Shown here piece after piece: positions 21,801 to 32,956 of a stretch of 64,000 bases of DNA; the stretch's first letter is position 1, and the number at the start of each line of letters is the position of its first letter. The notes beneath the pieces were generated by a model. It had not been told where the DNA came from. It saw only the letters and a program-made list of their open reading frames with translations, and did not search any database. A program made the translations under genes and the position numbers. This stretch comes from Chlamydia sp. 04-14 (GTDB lineage Bacteria > Chlamydiota > Chlamydiia > Chlamydiales > Chlamydiaceae): the NCBI RefSeq assembly GCF_036632095.1, contig NZ_JAPYKW010000002.1:62001-126000 (forward strand). The letters run 5' to 3'.

Positions 21801-24800
21801 AATTTCACTGAAAATGGAGGTGGAATAGCACGGAATGAAATCACATTTTCGACTTTTGGGGCTCCAGTAATGTTATAAAAACCCGCTCCACCAATTTGAA
21901 CAGTTATTCCTCCTTTGCCCCCTTGAACCGTAATCTCATAATTTTTATACTGTGAGGCGTATGCTATTCTCTCTGGAGAATCAGTATCGATAAGACGTAC
22001 AGGAATAATAGTCGTATGTGTATCTCCTGTTATTACCGTACTTTTATGATTTTTAGCTGTTAAAGGAGGTTTATAGTAACGAGAATCTGTCTCCATAACT
22101 GCTTCTCTCCAAATTATTTTATTTGAAAGATAAACAACTTCGGTGATCCCCTCATATGTCATTCCGTACCCAAGGATAACAGTTCTATAGATTCCCGCAG
22201 GGATTTTAGGAACTTCAGGAGGCCAATAGCTATTGGCATGTCCTCTTGCTAAAGCACCAAGTGGACTAATACTAAATGCATAGCCTAGTTTTTCTCTAAT
22301 CTGTGAGTCTGACAATTGTGGTTGATGGCCAATCCATCTATTCGCATTGTATGATCTATCTCCCTTAAAAATAGGAGGATTTTGTCTTAGATCTAACAGT
22401 ATATTTCCTAAAACGTGGTTGCCAGATAAATCAAGCAATCCTCTTTCTGGAAAAGCGCTTACAACATGCTCTCCTCCTTCTTCTAGAAATTTCCTATACT
22501 TACCCCATTCTTGATGACGCTCTTCTGTTCTCGCAACATTACGAGCAATTGATGCAGCTCCCATACCGATAGCAGCAACAGGGCCTGCAGCTAACATTGC
22601 GGGGGGAGCAACAATGGCGGATAATGTTAATGCTAAAGTAATAGTATCGAAAGCTATTTGAACACGTGCTGCCATCGTATCACTATGTGAAGAGGCGTGT
22701 TGTAAATCCTCTATACTAGTATAGAGACTCCAGACTCCCGCAATAGTTTCAAGAATAGGAAGCTCTAAAACGCCCGCGGCCCTACCAATAGCTTTTCCTA
22801 AAGTTCCTCCTATTTTTTTAGAAGCTTTTACCATTTGCTGTGCCACTGCTGACTCTAATCGAAATCCATCAATTCCCTCTTTGGTAATGAATTTCTTTCC
22901 TAGACCTTGTATAACACTTCCCAAGGTCATTTCAGCCATTTCTTTAACATCTAAAGATAGGTCAAAAAGAGCCTGAGCTTCCCCACCTTTTCCTGCTTGT
23001 ACTAAACGTACATATTGTACAATGGAGACCATGGACATGCCGAGCTCCATATCCATAACGCCTGTACCAGCAAGACCACTAGCCATGGCTCCGAACTCTT
23101 TGAATGTTTTGACTAATCCATGACTTGGAACTTCTATTTTCTTTTTTTGTGATGTTCCTTGTTGAAACTCGAAAGAAATTTTATCGTTGTCAGTGACATC
23201 TACATTCGTGACAGATATCTTATCTTTATCACCAGAAAATGTATCTTTGATGGCACTTTTTATATCACTCATCAGGTTCCTTAGTGCGGAACCTATTTGC
23301 TGGGATTTAGTTTTGAGCCCACTTATTAACGCTGCGAGATCCCTAGGTGTTTCAACAATTAGGTTCCTGCTAACCTCTTTTGTTCCATCTTCTATGCCGT
23401 AATTGTCTAAGATATATAGGATTGTAGAAGCAAGTTGAGCATCTAAAACAGTCTTAGAAAGATAATCACTTAAAATATCCCCGTTTAATTTTAATCTATC
23501 GAGATCTGCTTCAGAGGTCTTTTCATTGATCCTTTTATGATCAATAGTCCCCCCTATTTTATATAGGTCTGACCAGGATATTCTTCTGCGGCCTATACGG
23601 ACATCTCCTCTTAGAGTCATCTTATATAAGGTGGTCATGTATTGATCATAAGAGAATCCTAAGTTGGTAGAGGGGAACCAGGTATTCGCGGCTTTTTTTG
23701 AATCTACGGTATAAACTTTTAGCTGTGATTCTATACTTTGTGCAGAAGAAATCCCATAGCGAGTTCTTATTTCTTCAGTTAGCTGTACCGAAGATTCTAA
23801 GAACAATAGAGCCTGTTGTAATGTTGGAAAATCACAATGCCCAAAGTTAGGATCTGTGAATCTATAACCCTCATCCATTGCCTGAACAACTAAAGAGTGA
23901 GTAGATGTCGTAACTAATAGACTTTTTATGTTTGTCTGTTGTTCCAATATCTTAGACAAACCTTGAATATCCCATTTGTGCTCAGTTAATATTCCCTGTG
24001 TTTTCAGATCTTTGTTTCCATGGTATTGCAACCAATCGATGAATGTTCGACTTTTCTCCAAAAACGTATTATCCGAATCTGTTAGGGGTATGTGATCACG
24101 CTCTTTTGTTTGAAATAGAGCGCCTACTGTCATAAGATTTCTAGTGATCAAGGTATATTCTATTGAATCTTTGGCTGACATGTAGAGCATGGTGAGACCC
24201 ATACAACGTCCTTCTAATTCATATAAAAACGTTTGTGGGTGTATGTGAGCAAGATCAGAGCCAAATGTTTTTGCTAAATCACCCCATAGAGGTATCTGGT
24301 CTCTAGAAAATTCAGGCCAAGAAAATAACGTGTATTTTGCCTGTTCTACAACATTGGGTATCGTCGGCACATCAGGAGGAATAGAGAAAAGATCTTTACT
24401 CAACCCTACTCCGCGATAATCATATGGATTAATTGCCGTCGGATCTAGCATTGTAGTCGCTAAGGGACGACCGAAATCTGCATCTCGTTGTAAGATTTCG
24501 TTAACCCCGGGTAAAATGCTGTAAAGTAGGGATGACCCTGTCTGTGCAAAATTCGTTCTTTTGGAAAGAATTTTACTAACTTCAGTTAAGGAGAGATATT
24601 TTTTCTCCCCAGCAAGTTTTACAAGCTCTTCAAGACGATCGTCATAGAGAAAACTATAAACGTGTTTATCGTTTAATAATTTTTTAGCCGACTCTAAAGT
24701 TAAGGATCCATCATGAATACTTAGATGTAGCTGATAAAGTGTATCGAAATAGTTTGCCATGAGATAGCTCGCTAGATTGAATACCCCCGGCATAACACTT

Positions 24801-27800
24801 GTCATTACACGCTCAGATTCACCACCGTCTTCCACTCCATACTGCATTCCTAAAGCGGAGACATGCCCATCAACGGGAGGTATGAGTAAATCAGGAACAT
24901 GACATTTTTTGAGTTCTTCACCTAATTTTTCAGGTATATTTGCTAAAACAGATTGTGCTTCTGGACTACTAGGATCTAGAACTAGGTAATCATATACAGT
25001 ACTAAGGACATCATGCATATCCTCATAATCTCCTCCTAGTGTTGTTTTCATCATATCAACTAGGTGCTTTGAGGGAGCTGGCAATACACTATCCGAAGAA
25101 AAGAGCCCCGAAACACCTGCTTCAGCAACCATAAATCGATAGATATCTTTTATATCAGTAAAGGCGTATCCATCAAGATACATACGTGCAAATAATTGTT
25201 TGTCGAATAAGAATTTATCCAAATTCTCTACAGCAACACGTTCGCTATTCTCAAATTTTTTGATAATATCGTCTAATTTCTTCCTGGGATCTAAGACGTG
25301 TTTTTGATACGTAGTCTCATAGAGTTTTTCATACCATTTTTGTGAGTTCTGTTGTTCCTGCTTATCCAGACCACTATAGCGGGTTATCTCCTTCATTTTC
25401 TCGAGAATGAGCTTTTTTCTTTCATTTTCACGTAAAACAAAGCACTTATTTATGAACTCTTCTAGATCTTTAAAAAAGTGTCCCGATCTGATTTTGTCTT
25501 CGATTCCCTTAACCTTGGCCTGAAGGTTTTCATCCCCTGCTAGCTTATTTATAGTCTCTAGAAACTTATTAATATCCTCATCAGATGTAAGAGCATCTAA
25601 ACTTTCTTTAGATTTCAGCTCTCCATAGTTTGTTAAGAGTTCCATCTGTGTTATAGAAAGAGAAGACTGCCCTACAGAATCGATGAGATTTCCAATCGCT
25701 ACTTGCCTCTCAGCTACGGATAGCATATCTTTTAAAAACATGGATAGACCGCTTGACGAGCTATACCATACAGTAATTCCTGTCTGTGAATTACTCTTGA
25801 GATATAGTCCAATAGCCTTTTCTAGATCACCCTCGATGTTTTTATATAAATCTGGGAAAAAGTTAACGTGATTAGCAACTGGAAGTTGAACACCGCGGAT
25901 TAGGTTTGCAAGCTGCAGTTGTAGAGAAAACATAGATGTTGTTGCTATGGCATCATCTTTTATTTTCGTCTTGAATTCATAGATTTCGTGATCTAAATCA
26001 GCTAGTTTTACGATATCCACATTAGAATCTTCAATAAGATTATTAAACCTTGTTAACAAACCTCCAGGTAGGTTGTCTTTCGATGTCTGAGACCAAGATT
26101 TAATGAACTCAGCTTGATCGATTTTAGTGCGCTCTATGCCTTTAGGAGTTTCTACACGCAATTTTGACGAATCAGAAAAAAGTAATTCAGCTGCACATTT
26201 TTGTCTGACATTACACCAGGTACTCTCATCACCAGGAGTTACATCATTGGCGCCTATAGATAGAGGATTTTTCCAGTCGTATGTAATTTCACCTTTCGAA
26301 TCTTTAATTTTTTTATAGGAACCTAAATAGGCCGCATCTCCTAAATTCCTCTTATCCTCACTAAGAAAGTCGCTTCCTAAAGGGCCAAGACTTCTGAAAT
26401 GTTTTATCATCTCTTTCTTAATTAAATCGGGACCTGTAATTCCTAATGTACTTACCGCTCCAGGAATAGTTGAATCTTGTCTAAAATTGTAAAATAGACT
26501 CTTCCCAAGATAATCTCTGACTAAATGGCCTCCCACCACATCTCTTTGATCTAAATGTGTGAGATCATCAAGAGTATTAAAGAAAGATCCACTAAGAACA
26601 TTTTCTCTTAAGTCTTTTAATTCAGCATAAGCTCGTTGTTGTCCTTGAATGACAGCATCAACAGTGGCGCTCTCTTTATGCGCCATCATCAAACCATTTA
26701 ATATACGAACATTCCAACCACTCTCCCACTTATGATACCTTCGCAAAACAGGCATTGTATCTCGAATCGTTTCAGCAGCCATTTTTTGAAAGAGACTAGT
26801 CTTAGGTTTGCTTTGGCTTCCACCTTCGCCGTTATGTAGCTTTTGAAATTCAGTGATTAACTCTTTGATTTTTGTTTTGTCCTCATCTGTAAGTTTTGAT
26901 AGTTTGATTTCCTTTCCGATTTCTTCCAGCGTGACTGTAGTTTGGCCATTTGCTATTTTTAATGCCGCGTCAGAAATCGCCCGTCTAATTTGCAAACTTT
27001 CGAAAAATTTATTCCCACCTTTCTCAAAAATAGCATTAGTAGCTTCCTGAGAATACTGGGGCATCATATCTAAATCGGTATAAATGCCCCCATGCTCTTT
27101 GAGCATGTACATTCTGATCTGATCCGATGCTGCAGCGTAATTCCATCGCAAAAACATCTCCATCTCGTAATTATAGAGATTGGTTGTGTCTTTCATTGAG
27201 GTCAGTTCTTTGATATCTTTAATTTTAACCCTGTCAGATTTTAGATCCTGGTTAACTTTAGCAACGATATCTTTAATTTTCTGTTTGTTGGTTTCTATAG
27301 TCTTCTTATATTGCTCAATTTCCTCTTGGGGAAGTTTAATAGTTTTTTCGAGATATTCTATGCGCGTTTCATCATTAATTGCGCTGGAGCCTTTAAGCAT
27401 GCAAAAATTAAAAAACCCATCTTGAGAAACAACCATATTTCTTAAAAATAAGGCGTTGAAATTGTTCCTGATGTCTTTATCTAATGTTTCGTATTTTTCA
27501 TAGAGTTTGACTAGATCATCATAATATTGTTCTTTTAGATCGCGATCTTTGGTGGCTTCGTATTTTTTACTTAATTCTTCATAGTTTTGAATAAAGTCTT
27601 TCGCACCTTCTGGGGTTTTCTCCTTGATTTCATTCATGGATGCATCAAAAGCTATTTTCTTCAAAATAGATGAAAATTTAGCTGCTCCATAAGCTTTTTC
27701 ATCCACCCAGAAATAGAATTCGTAATCATCATATGTCTGTAGAAATACTTTAATATAGGGGCTTACGTCATCCGGTGGAGCGCCAGCAATCCAGATACCG

Positions 27801-28879
27801 TGTAGATATTTATCTACTTTAACTTTGTGTGATGAAAACTCTGTTTTAATAGTCGTCATCACCTTAGAACTTGGATGTGACGTAGATAGGCCCGCCTTTT
27901 TTTGAAGCATATCTAAGAAAATAGACTGCTTAACTAGGAGGTCTTGTCCTTTCCTAGAGTTTTTCTCGTCTAGATTGTTATAGTAGCCTATAGCCTTCTT
28001 CATATTGTTGATGGATATTCTACATAACGTTGCTTGCTGAGTAGTTAACTGTAGTTTCTCTAAAATATTCTCAGGAGTCAGATCGTATTTGCTCGAGGAC
28101 GATTCTCCACCTTCAGCTTTATCTTCCAAACCACGTTTCCTTCTAGAAAGAGAATGTAGATTTTTCGCTTTCTGAATAGAATTCGTTGCCTCTTTCTTTT
28201 CGATAAGTTGTTTTTTAGTCTCTTCAATAGAAGATGGATTTAGAGTGATAGAACTTTCCTGAACAAAGGAAGTGGAATTAGGAATATGCGTGGGAGAGTA
28301 TCTCTCAGGTGTTTTTGTGGATTTTGTAGTTCGAGAAGAAGTTAAATCCCTAACAAGCTTAGCCATAGGACTTTTCTTTTTGGGTGAACTACCCCCCCCC
28401 CCAATGGAAGGCTGAACTAAAGAGGTGGAATTCTCATAAATAGAAGAGTTGGAGTGCCTAGAGACGTCTGTCGAAGAAGTCCCCGTATGATTTGCTGGCG
28501 GTGGAAGAATCGTGGGTTTGGTGATTTTTGCTGGTAATATTTTTGTGGGGACGACATGTGCAACAAGTTGGGCTAAATTATATAAGAAAGATGTTTTCCA
28601 ATTTCCCGTATGATTAGATGGTGACGCTGTGGGTACTGTAGTATTCGGATTTGTTAAATTATAAAACTCCTGCTGTAGCGTTTTCCCCAATTCAACAACA
28701 GCCTCTGTGGAATTATTCTGATTTACAGCTTCATCATAAAGAGAAAGTCTCTCATCTAGCGAGGAAGAAGAAATCGCGCTTTGATTGGTGTAGGAAGAAT
28801 TGGAAGTCGAAGGAACTGTATAGTTGGACTCAGACTGAGCCGAAGAGGCGGCGGGAGTTGTTTTTTCAGGAAGAGTCAT
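18854..28879 (-). CDS. Giant cytotoxin/adherence factor 2 (full length)
   Basis: 3341 aa, paralogue of toxin 1 over its whole length. A Ser/Thr/Asn-rich N terminus contains the in-frame G11 tract (GGGG near residue 160). A conserved basic site SRRKRGLED follows (RRKR 246-249). The glycosyltransferase domain has [11 protein letters not shown] and the DXD motif in [11 protein letters not shown] (DLD 602-604). The C58 protease domain has Cys1559 in EGRCMGL, His1661 in STHSLVV and Asp1676 in FTDPNFG; the 15-residue His-Asp spacing fits the YopT/AvrPphB family. A hydrophobic, Ala/Gly-rich region resembles clostridial toxin translocation segments. The C terminus ends [12 protein letters not shown] without the acidic tail of toxin 1. 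Related genes occur in other chlamydial plasticity zones. Probably secreted to act on host proteins; substrates are unknown. This copy appears ON. Confidence 0.93.
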   Translation of the reverse strand: MTLPEKTTPAASSAQSESNYTVPSTSNSSYTNQSAISSSSLDERLSLYDEAVNQNNSTEAVVELGKTLQQEFYNLTNPNTTVPTASPSNHTGNWKTSFLYNLAQLVAHVVPTKILPAKITKPTILPPPANHTGTSSTDVSRHSNSSIYENSTSLVQPSIGGGGSSPKKKSPMAKLVRDLTSSRTTKSTKTPERYSPTHIPNSTSFVQESSITLNPSSIEETKKQLIEKKEATNSIQKAKNLHSLSRRKRGLEDKAEGGESSSSKYDLTPENILEKLQLTTQQATLCRISINNMKKAIGYYNNLDEKNSRKGQDLLVKQSIFLDMLQKKAGLSTSHPSSKVMTTIKTEFSSHKVKVDKYLHGIWIAGAPPDDVSPYIKVFLQTYDDYEFYFWVDEKAYGAAKFSSILKKIAFDASMNEIKEKTPEGAKDFIQNYEELSKKYEATKDRDLKEQYYDDLVKLYEKYETLDKDIRNNFNALFLRNMVVSQDGFFNFCMLKGSSAINDETRIEYLEKTIKLPQEEIEQYKKTIETNKQKIKDIVAKVNQDLKSDRVKIKDIKELTSMKDTTNLYNYEMEMFLRWNYAAASDQIRMYMLKEHGGIYTDLDMMPQYSQEATNAIFEKGGNKFFESLQIRRAISDAALKIANGQTTVTLEEIGKEIKLSKLTDEDKTKIKELITEFQKLHNGEGGSQSKPKTSLFQKMAAETIRDTMPVLRRYHKWESGWNVRILNGLMMAHKESATVDAVIQGQQRAYAELKDLRENVLSGSFFNTLDDLTHLDQRDVVGGHLVRDYLGKSLFYNFRQDSTIPGAVSTLGITGPDLIKKEMIKHFRSLGPLGSDFLSEDKRNLGDAAYLGSYKKIKDSKGEITYDWKNPLSIGANDVTPGDESTWCNVRQKCAAELLFSDSSKLRVETPKGIERTKIDQAEFIKSWSQTSKDNLPGGLLTRFNNLIEDSNVDIVKLADLDHEIYEFKTKIKDDAIATTSMFSLQLQLANLIRGVQLPVANHVNFFPDLYKNIEGDLEKAIGLYLKSNSQTGITVWYSSSSGLSMFLKDMLSVAERQVAIGNLIDSVGQSSLSITQMELLTNYGELKSKESLDALTSDEDINKFLETINKLAGDENLQAKVKGIEDKIRSGHFFKDLEEFINKCFVLRENERKKLILEKMKEITRYSGLDKQEQQNSQKWYEKLYETTYQKHVLDPRKKLDDIIKKFENSERVAVENLDKFLFDKQLFARMYLDGYAFTDIKDIYRFMVAEAGVSGLFSSDSVLPAPSKHLVDMMKTTLGGDYEDMHDVLSTVYDYLVLDPSSPEAQSVLANIPEKLGEELKKCHVPDLLIPPVDGHVSALGMQYGVEDGGESERVMTSVMPGVFNLASYLMANYFDTLYQLHLSIHDGSLTLESAKKLLNDKHVYSFLYDDRLEELVKLAGEKKYLSLTEVSKILSKRTNFAQTGSSLLYSILPGVNEILQRDADFGRPLATTMLDPTAINPYDYRGVGLSKDLFSIPPDVPTIPNVVEQAKYTLFSWPEFSRDQIPLWGDLAKTFGSDLAHIHPQTFLYELEGRCMGLTMLYMSAKDSIEYTLITRNLMTVGALFQTKERDHIPLTDSDNTFLEKSRTFIDWLQYHGNKDLKTQGILTEHKWDIQGLSKILEQQTNIKSLLVTTSTHSLVVQAMDEGYRFTDPNFGHCDFPTLQQALLFLESSVQLTEEIRTRYGISSAQSIESQLKVYTVDSKKAANTWFPSTNLGFSYDQYMTTLYKMTLRGDVRIGRRRISWSDLYKIGGTIDHKRINEKTSEADLDRLKLNGDILSDYLSKTVLDAQLASTILYILDNYGIEDGTKEVSRNLIVETPRDLAALISGLKTKSQQIGSALRNLMSDIKSAIKDTFSGDKDKISVTNVDVTDNDKISFEFQQGTSQKKKIEVPSHGLVKTFKEFGAMASGLAGTGVMDMELGMSMVSIVQYVRLVQAGKGGEAQALFDLSLDVKEMAEMTLGSVIQGLGKKFITKEGIDGFRLESAVAQQMVKASKKIGGTLGKAIGRAAGVLELPILETIAGVWSLYTSIEDLQHASSHSDTMAARVQIAFDTITLALTLSAIVAPPAMLAAGPVAAIGMGAASIARNVARTEERHQEWGKYRKFLEEGGEHVVSAFPERGLLDLSGNHVLGNILLDLRQNPPIFKGDRSYNANRWIGHQPQLSDSQIREKLGYAFSISPLGALARGHANSYWPPEVPKIPAGIYRTVILGYGMTYEGITEVVYLSNKIIWREAVMETDSRYYKPPLTAKNHKSTVITGDTHTTIIPVRLIDTDSPERIAYASQYKNYEITVQGGKGGITVQIGGAGFYNITGAPKVENVISFRAIPPPFSVKFNLSQLLQDVPIMRPNGTHIDILKIRQTGITTIIGSSGGQDTLTGNRDTKFYVSPGGGVIYSGAGKNWYYIPKLDSNLTIVLTPNSTDHDLTLGMNSFELHSEGGNLNLVGLDGDNSTGIYIENANKSSSYDCWVGHFKVKFSDGITAEAIEKPIPGNNTNTTTLGFTKCDQSTWALKHPEEPGFVDNIVRWMRKYLWWFAPEVSIIQKHSRVSYYDDRKLFVYKPDEHTELDIRAQDEFQTVVEGAVGVSYLLSSAPNIKTESIEIILAEDGDAPQFLDLSTIVPSLIEGKMTNGTEESSSINLTVSSLRYTIPMVLSWDPGDPPWETVIDISSNVRPTLGSWYDQLREDPEKEHVLYHNSALVPERLEGIMSLNNAVTLMLSEMQKSKEHVLGVENRGDVDLTIQGTLYAGHIEEVMTDLKWTMLDYLKSMKKFSVKVPAHTIEYIDFRGSDQSGGNVLFYSTVESGFLKADTKPKTTFSHNTWKFYDEIQIYYTSLNLEDFNRYRIASETFALARQIMYAQDLVNINNRDLILKFFYIREGKGIGSMRLVYKNFFNTYLDDISERTLEREVKPWMASNPHQFIDRSYWNYLELTLGEETFNLMTLIKEFCSRSRILSLEQDKTDHRLILPKKYRSLDLVVLTYTIDPKQMKNAPENKLLFLDQAMKEYRLPSSTILESSYYLDPVSGDLYITRILSDQLQNQAFVLKLKGFKWDWTAFKNIIVSAEHKGLISSSGTAVTFIGPELRHLEINFPKTIAEVKIQERIVSRAGVIFPTNDQIVHYDPRVDQQFYLLRDYMLSNLKDRTKGPSKRTKAYDSYLLESAMHLYSRDPKWQIPENMLEYAFGYYRVYVSHWVRSQMRVNTMVKMPKGSITISLITTQNDLFDRRPGSGYNIYFTILGLNKHVKTHTNKPGDMLLDLDQDVVLKVKKIDESEYSRRRIYVVAEIATEEALKLQSDTDVVILPQGEKFRFKRTLKNKK
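28392..28402 (-). repeat. Poly-G(11) tract in cytotoxin 2 (in frame)
   Basis: Eleven consecutive C on the given strand, read as ATT followed by G11 and TAGTTCACC in the gene, giving I-GGGG-SSP in frame. It is at the homologous position to the G15 tract of toxin 1. Gain or loss of one G would bring the TAG stop into frame or shift to another frame. Confidence 0.85.
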
Positions 28880-28977
28880 GGTCCGAGAATATAAGATTTA
28901 TTTTTAACAGTATCCTAATCACATAGTGCTATTTCAAAAGTAGACGAGGTCTATTTCCCCTAAAAAATTGCAAGAGC

Positions 28978-29005
28978 ATTATAAAAAATTAAATAATTAC
29001 TTCAA
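28978..29005 (-). promoter_or_regulatory. Probable sigma-66 promoter of cytotoxin 2
   Basis: On the minus strand TTGAAG (29000-29005), 16-base spacer, TATAAT (28978-28983), about 95 bases before the ATG. Same spacing and distance as the candidate promoter of toxin 1. Confidence 0.65.
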
Positions 29006-29084
29006 CGGAATTTATGTTCTAAGAGCGTGTTTTGCAATCGCTTAAGATTTTCTCAACTGCGCATCATCATTCAGTATAATTGAG

Positions 29085-29153
29085 GTATGTTTGCGGATGT
29101 TGATTTAAGATGTAAAGCTAACGTCTGCATGAAATGATAGTTCCCAAACATAC
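29085..29153 (+). ncRNA. Candidate structured RNA or hairpin element
   Basis: Outer arms GTATGTTT(G) at 29085-29093 and (C)AAACATAC at 29145-29153 are perfectly complementary. Nested inside, GCGGATGTT (29093-29101) pairs over nine positions with AACGTCTGC (29120-29128), two of them G-U, and TTTA/TAAA can pair in the loop. A TATAAT sits at 29075-29080, five bases before the first arm, but no good -35 box was seen. It is not a tRNA. Whether it is transcribed is unknown. Confidence 0.3.
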
Positions 29154-29356
29154 GTAACAACCAAGGTTTTTAGATTATAATTTGGTTGCTTATCTTAGAT
29201 AAAGATAGATAAAAAATATTTTAAATTAGTTCTGCTGATCTAAAAGCCTCTTTTTATAAATTTATTCTACAGGGGGTGTATTTGAATGAAAATTTTTGAC
29301 TTTAATTATAGGTTGATCTAAAATGTTTCGGTTCAATTCTTTATTTGGTTATTTTA

Positions 29357-29662
29357 ATGGTTTATTCAATAAATGATATCCCTCAAAATTATATTGGTTT
29401 AGAAGACAGCGGGTCTGAAAAGCTTTGTTGTCAATATAAGGTTTTAACAGGGTTAGTTGTTGGTGTAGAACTTGTTGTTCCTATAATTTTTATTATTTTA
29501 GGAGCTTTAGGCCTTGCTGGATGCGCTAGCTACGCCTTATTGATCACAGGCAGTGTTCTTGTTGGAATGTCGTGTCTTTCACTCGTAATTTATGTGGCAG
29601 TCTCTAAAATATTAAAATATTGTCTAGATTATCAGGACAGCCTTATAACAAACGAATCTTAA
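29357..29662 (+). CDS. Small Inc-like protein with two membrane segments
   Basis: About 101 aa from the ATG at 29357; an in-frame TTG at 29345 is also possible. Two adjacent hydrophobic segments separated by a short Gly/Ala turn (IIFIILGALGLAGCASYALL) form the bilobed pattern typical of chlamydial inclusion membrane (Inc) proteins. The core closely resembles that of the next gene (IIFIVLGALNLAGGASLALL). It lacks the long C-terminal domain of that gene, so it may be a truncated paralogue or a minimal Inc. Function unknown. Confidence 0.65.
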   Translation: MVYSINDIPQNYIGLEDSGSEKLCCQYKVLTGLVVGVELVVPIIFIILGALGLAGCASYALLITGSVLVGMSCLSLVIYVAVSKILKYCLDYQDSLITNES

Positions 29663-29989
29663 GGTCGGAAATCTACAGTATTTACTAGGGAAAGTTCTAG
29701 AGACTAGATAAGTTAAGTGTTGATACTGTTAGGTATGAGATAATTTTCCCCAGGCTATTAAACTGGGGCTTTTTCCTTATGCGTTTCAGATATAACTAGT
29801 TTGTAAAGAACATACTATCTAGCAATCACTTCATTCTCACATCTTCATATTAAGGTTCTTAATATCGCAAAGGTTGAGTGAGATTTATTCGACGTTTTTT
29901 ATTAATATTTTAACAGCAAACTTTCAAATTGACTTTAATTGTGACGGTGGAGCATCATATTAGGGTCAATTTTTAATCGGTAAAAATAC
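29663..29989. other. Intergenic stretch between the two Inc-like genes
   Basis: Contains a terminator at 29748-29774 and AT-rich DNA that should hold the promoter of the gene at 29990. No further gene seen. Confidence 0.5.
29748..29774 (+). terminator. Rho-independent terminator after the small Inc-like gene
   Basis: CCCCAG (29748-29753) pairs with CTGGGG (29763-29768), followed by a CTTTTT run. Confidence 0.7.
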
Positions 29990-30955
29990 ATGCCCAATTT
30001 AAATAAAATCTGTGATTTCCTAAATCTAACACAAACTACGGAATCAACGCAACGAATTTCATGTTCTAAAACTATAAAAATCAGTGTTTTGGTCGGTTTG
30101 GCGGCTCTTTCTATTATTTTTATAGTCTTAGGCGCTTTAAATCTTGCAGGTGGCGCTAGCTTGGCGTTATTAATTTGCGGTTCCGTCTATCTTTCTTTTT
30201 TTGTTTTTGGAGTTCTTTTAGCGAAATTAGTCAAAAAACAACAGCTAACTACTATATTCACCAGTACATTAGAAATACCTAGACAACCAGTTTTGAATTC
30301 TAAAGCAGAAGCGGCTCTTGCTTATGCTAGCAACCGACTTGATGCAGAAAGGGACGGAATAGAGCTCTCTCCCTGGGTAGGTCTGCGCCCACCTATGAAT
30401 GAGGATATTTCTTATTTAATGAATTTAAGATCTGACAAGTATCAAGAAGTCTTAGCTTTCTTGCAAACAGATGCTAGTGATTCAAGCAAGATCATATTCC
30501 CGACCCCAGAAGCTGCAAGTAACCCAGAATTCACAAGTGCTGTCACAGAACTTTTACAGCTATCTTTTGCGATTGGTATTTATTCTCTAAGAGATTTAGA
30601 AAGTTATAGAGAAAGGTATGATGTGGAGTCCAACCTAGAGGCTTTAGCAAGACAGAATTCAGCTTACTATAGGACATTTTATATGATGTCGACCGCATAC
30701 TCTCTACAAAGAAGCTTACATATGTATTGTTCTCATCGTGTTTCTCAAGAGGATATTGAGGCTAGAAGATCAAGATTCTATCAAGAAGGTACTGTAGAGA
30801 GTGAGTGGAGATCGTTATATAATAGCTTCTGCGAGCAGGCACGTTGGTACCTTGGTAATGAGGAGGAAGCAGATCAAAGAGAATGTCGTTTGATTAAACA
30901 TTCTAAAGCAGACCTCGACCCTAGCTTCGGATATCAGGGAACTACTCCAACTTAA
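29990..30955 (+). CDS. Inc-like membrane protein, paralogue of the preceding gene
   Basis: 321 aa. Two hydrophobic segments at about residues 30-78 (VLVGLAALSIIFIVLGALNL, then a LALLICGSVYLSFFVFGVLL segment) make a bilobed Inc-type membrane domain. A soluble C-terminal domain of about 240 residues follows, rich in charged residues and Tyr/Arg/Glu. The membrane part is clearly related to the 101-aa product just upstream. An Inc protein would be exported by type III secretion and placed in the inclusion membrane with both ends facing the host cytosol; this is inferred from topology only. A terminator follows at 30990. Confidence 0.72.
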   Translation: MPNLNKICDFLNLTQTTESTQRISCSKTIKISVLVGLAALSIIFIVLGALNLAGGASLALLICGSVYLSFFVFGVLLAKLVKKQQLTTIFTSTLEIPRQPVLNSKAEAALAYASNRLDAERDGIELSPWVGLRPPMNEDISYLMNLRSDKYQEVLAFLQTDASDSSKIIFPTPEAASNPEFTSAVTELLQLSFAIGIYSLRDLESYRERYDVESNLEALARQNSAYYRTFYMMSTAYSLQRSLHMYCSHRVSQEDIEARRSRFYQEGTVESEWRSLYNSFCEQARWYLGNEEEADQRECRLIKHSKADLDPSFGYQGTTPT

Positions 30956-30989
30956 AATTAATCTTTTATTGTTACATAGATGACATTGC

Positions 30990-31024
30990 ACGCGTCCCTA
31001 TAATGTTTAGGACGCGTTTTTTAT
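30990..31024 (+). terminator. Rho-independent terminator after the Inc-like gene
   Basis: ACGCGTCC (30990-30997) pairs with GGACGCGT (31010-31017), an eight-base GC-rich stem followed by a T run. Confidence 0.8.
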
Positions 31025-31078
31025 TCATAGCCTAGACTATAGATTGTCTCTGCCTGTTTGTGAAACACAACTTGTAAA

Positions 31079-32740
31079 CTAAGGATCTGTTCGTACAGAG
31101 TTCAAGCGAACATACACTCCCCGATTCACTTCTGTATACCCATCAATAATGTGCATTTTTTCTAACTGTATGAGAACGGAGTTTGTGAAACCGGTTCTTA
31201 TTGAATCAGAAAGATTTCCCCAGAAAGTTGTCGAAGACGTGGACTCAGTAGTGTTTTGTTCTTTATAGGGAATAAATATTTCTACGGTATTTGGATCTGT
31301 AGGAGATAAAATTTCTGTAATGAATTCGATCGCTAATTGTAATTTGATCTGCTTATCAGAAAGAGCCCCTAGCTGTGGTCTCTTTTGAAGAATGTAGTCT
31401 CTTGGAATTGTAACCGCCCCTAGATTTAAAGAACGTGCAATTTTTGTGCGATCCAACGATTCTAACGCTGCTGAAACATCCTCAGAAGTTGCTTTATTTA
31501 GTACCTCTCCTAAGAAGGCACTAGGAACCTGTCGTAAAAATGCAGATATGACATTTTTTCTATTTTCATAAGAATCCATCGGTAGACGACTTCCGGATTC
31601 ATTCATGATAAGTTGATGTCTATTTTGATGATGTTTAAAAGCGGCTTGTTCACCTAAGATATAGGGAACCATGTGTCTATTTTTCATGCTTTGGTAGCAT
31701 TCTATAAAAGATTGAGATGAAAAAAGTTTTAGATTAGCCTCGGTCTCTCCTTGAGGATTGGTAACGATTACTTGTTTATGTTCTTCTTCGTCATCTAAAA
31801 CAACAATTCCTGAGCTCATATCAGAGCCGATATACTTAGGCCAAGATATATAGGAGCCACTTGCTTTTCCCTCTGTATGGCGTGATTCAAGAACATTTCT
31901 TACGAATCTCGCAACGGTCATTTCTTTTAACTCAACTTGAGATGAGTTTGTTATTTCATGAATGCTAATGGAATCATCATTCAGGGAGCAGACATAATCA
32001 GGGTAATTATCGAAGGAAAACTCTGCTTTTAATCCACCAAAGATCCCCTGTTTCTGTTTAGGAAGTCTCGAAATTTTTGCTGTGATTCCCAATCTATCTT
32101 TTAAGCATTTTTCTATAGATTTCTTATCACTCTCGTTTGTTAATTCGATTTCAGAAATAAGGTTTCTTCCTGAAAGGATTAGGTTATAAAGATCCGAATA
32201 ATGAACGCTAATTTGATCTTGATTTCCTAAAATATAAAACGTATGAGATTTCCGAGAATCTAAGTAAAACCTTTCAGGAAGAGTATTTGCAAATTCCTCC
32301 TTAGGTTTCACTATGGTGATACCTTCAGCACATAATTCCTGATAGGCTTCATTTTCTGTCGTTAAAATAGTTTTGGATTTTAGGGAGCTAGATATTTTTT
32401 GGCAGGTCGTAACAATGTCTTTCTGAAGCGATTCAGATAAAGGTGTATCGAGATATACACACGGATATGCAATATGTAAGTATAAATGCAAAGCCTGCCG
32501 TAATAGCCAAGCTAAAATGACAATAGGAACAAAAATCCAGGAGAGTATTTTTAAGACTTTTTCAGCGGTAGATATTGCCCGTCCTTGATGTTGTACGGCA
32601 AATCTAAGTCCTAATTCTGTTGATTTATCTATAACTTTAGTTTGCTTTCCTCCTAAATAAAAATAGGAATCTAGAAGAGCAGAAAGCTTCTCTGCCCGAT
32701 TAGGAGAATAAATTGGTGAAAATGTTATAGAATTTAACAT
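31079..32740 (-). CDS. DUF648-like chlamydial protein
   Basis: Function unknown, 553 aa. The N terminus has LLDSYFYLGGKQ near residue 22-33, and a hydrophobic segment at about 64-90 (ILSWIFVPIVILAWLLR) follows an ISTAEKVLK stretch. The same order, LD-SY-YLGG then EK and the membrane segment, is present in the genes at 7550 and 32957. The long C-terminal part is soluble. It lies downstream of another family member on the same strand, separated by 216 bases, so the two may be paralogues from local duplication. Confidence 0.78.
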   Translation of the reverse strand: MLNSITFSPIYSPNRAEKLSALLDSYFYLGGKQTKVIDKSTELGLRFAVQHQGRAISTAEKVLKILSWIFVPIVILAWLLRQALHLYLHIAYPCVYLDTPLSESLQKDIVTTCQKISSSLKSKTILTTENEAYQELCAEGITIVKPKEEFANTLPERFYLDSRKSHTFYILGNQDQISVHYSDLYNLILSGRNLISEIELTNESDKKSIEKCLKDRLGITAKISRLPKQKQGIFGGLKAEFSFDNYPDYVCSLNDDSISIHEITNSSQVELKEMTVARFVRNVLESRHTEGKASGSYISWPKYIGSDMSSGIVVLDDEEEHKQVIVTNPQGETEANLKLFSSQSFIECYQSMKNRHMVPYILGEQAAFKHHQNRHQLIMNESGSRLPMDSYENRKNVISAFLRQVPSAFLGEVLNKATSEDVSAALESLDRTKIARSLNLGAVTIPRDYILQKRPQLGALSDKQIKLQLAIEFITEILSPTDPNTVEIFIPYKEQNTTESTSSTTFWGNLSDSIRTGFTNSVLIQLEKMHIIDGYTEVNRGVYVRLNSVRTDP

Positions 32741-32833
32741 AATGTTCTTGGGGTTATCTTCATACTTTACTCAAAAGTCTGTCTGTAAGTATTTTTGAAG
32801 GTATTTTATTAGTTAATTTACTTATTTTTTATT

Positions 32834-32850
32834 CATCGGATTATCCGATG
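32834..32850. repeat. Perfect 8-1-8 palindrome between the DUF648-like genes
   Basis: CATCGGAT, one base, ATCCGATG. No T run follows it in the direction of the genes, so it is a weak terminator at best. It could be an operator upstream of the gene at 32740. Confidence 0.4.
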
Positions 32851-32956
32851 GTTTAATCCTCTTGGCCGTTCAAAGGTTTCTCATTTTTATGCCACTAAGA
32901 ATAAGCAGTTCATATCATATTGCAGATGGCAATTTTTACTCTCTAATCCCATCAAT

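Larger units (their letters stand above)
28880..29356. other. Gene-free stretch between cytotoxin 2 and the gene at 29357
   Basis: Holds the toxin 2 promoter (28978-29005), whose surroundings are visibly homologous to the region upstream of toxin 1, and a strong nested hairpin at 29085-29153 described separately. I see no protein-coding potential and no tRNA. Confidence 0.6.

Noticed and set aside
29085..29153. tRNA interpretation of the nested hairpin
   Set aside because: No T-arm consensus, no anticodon arm of correct size and no cloverleaf geometry.
32834..32850. Palindrome between DUF648-like genes as a terminator
   Set aside because: No T run on the gene's strand; kept only as a repeat feature.
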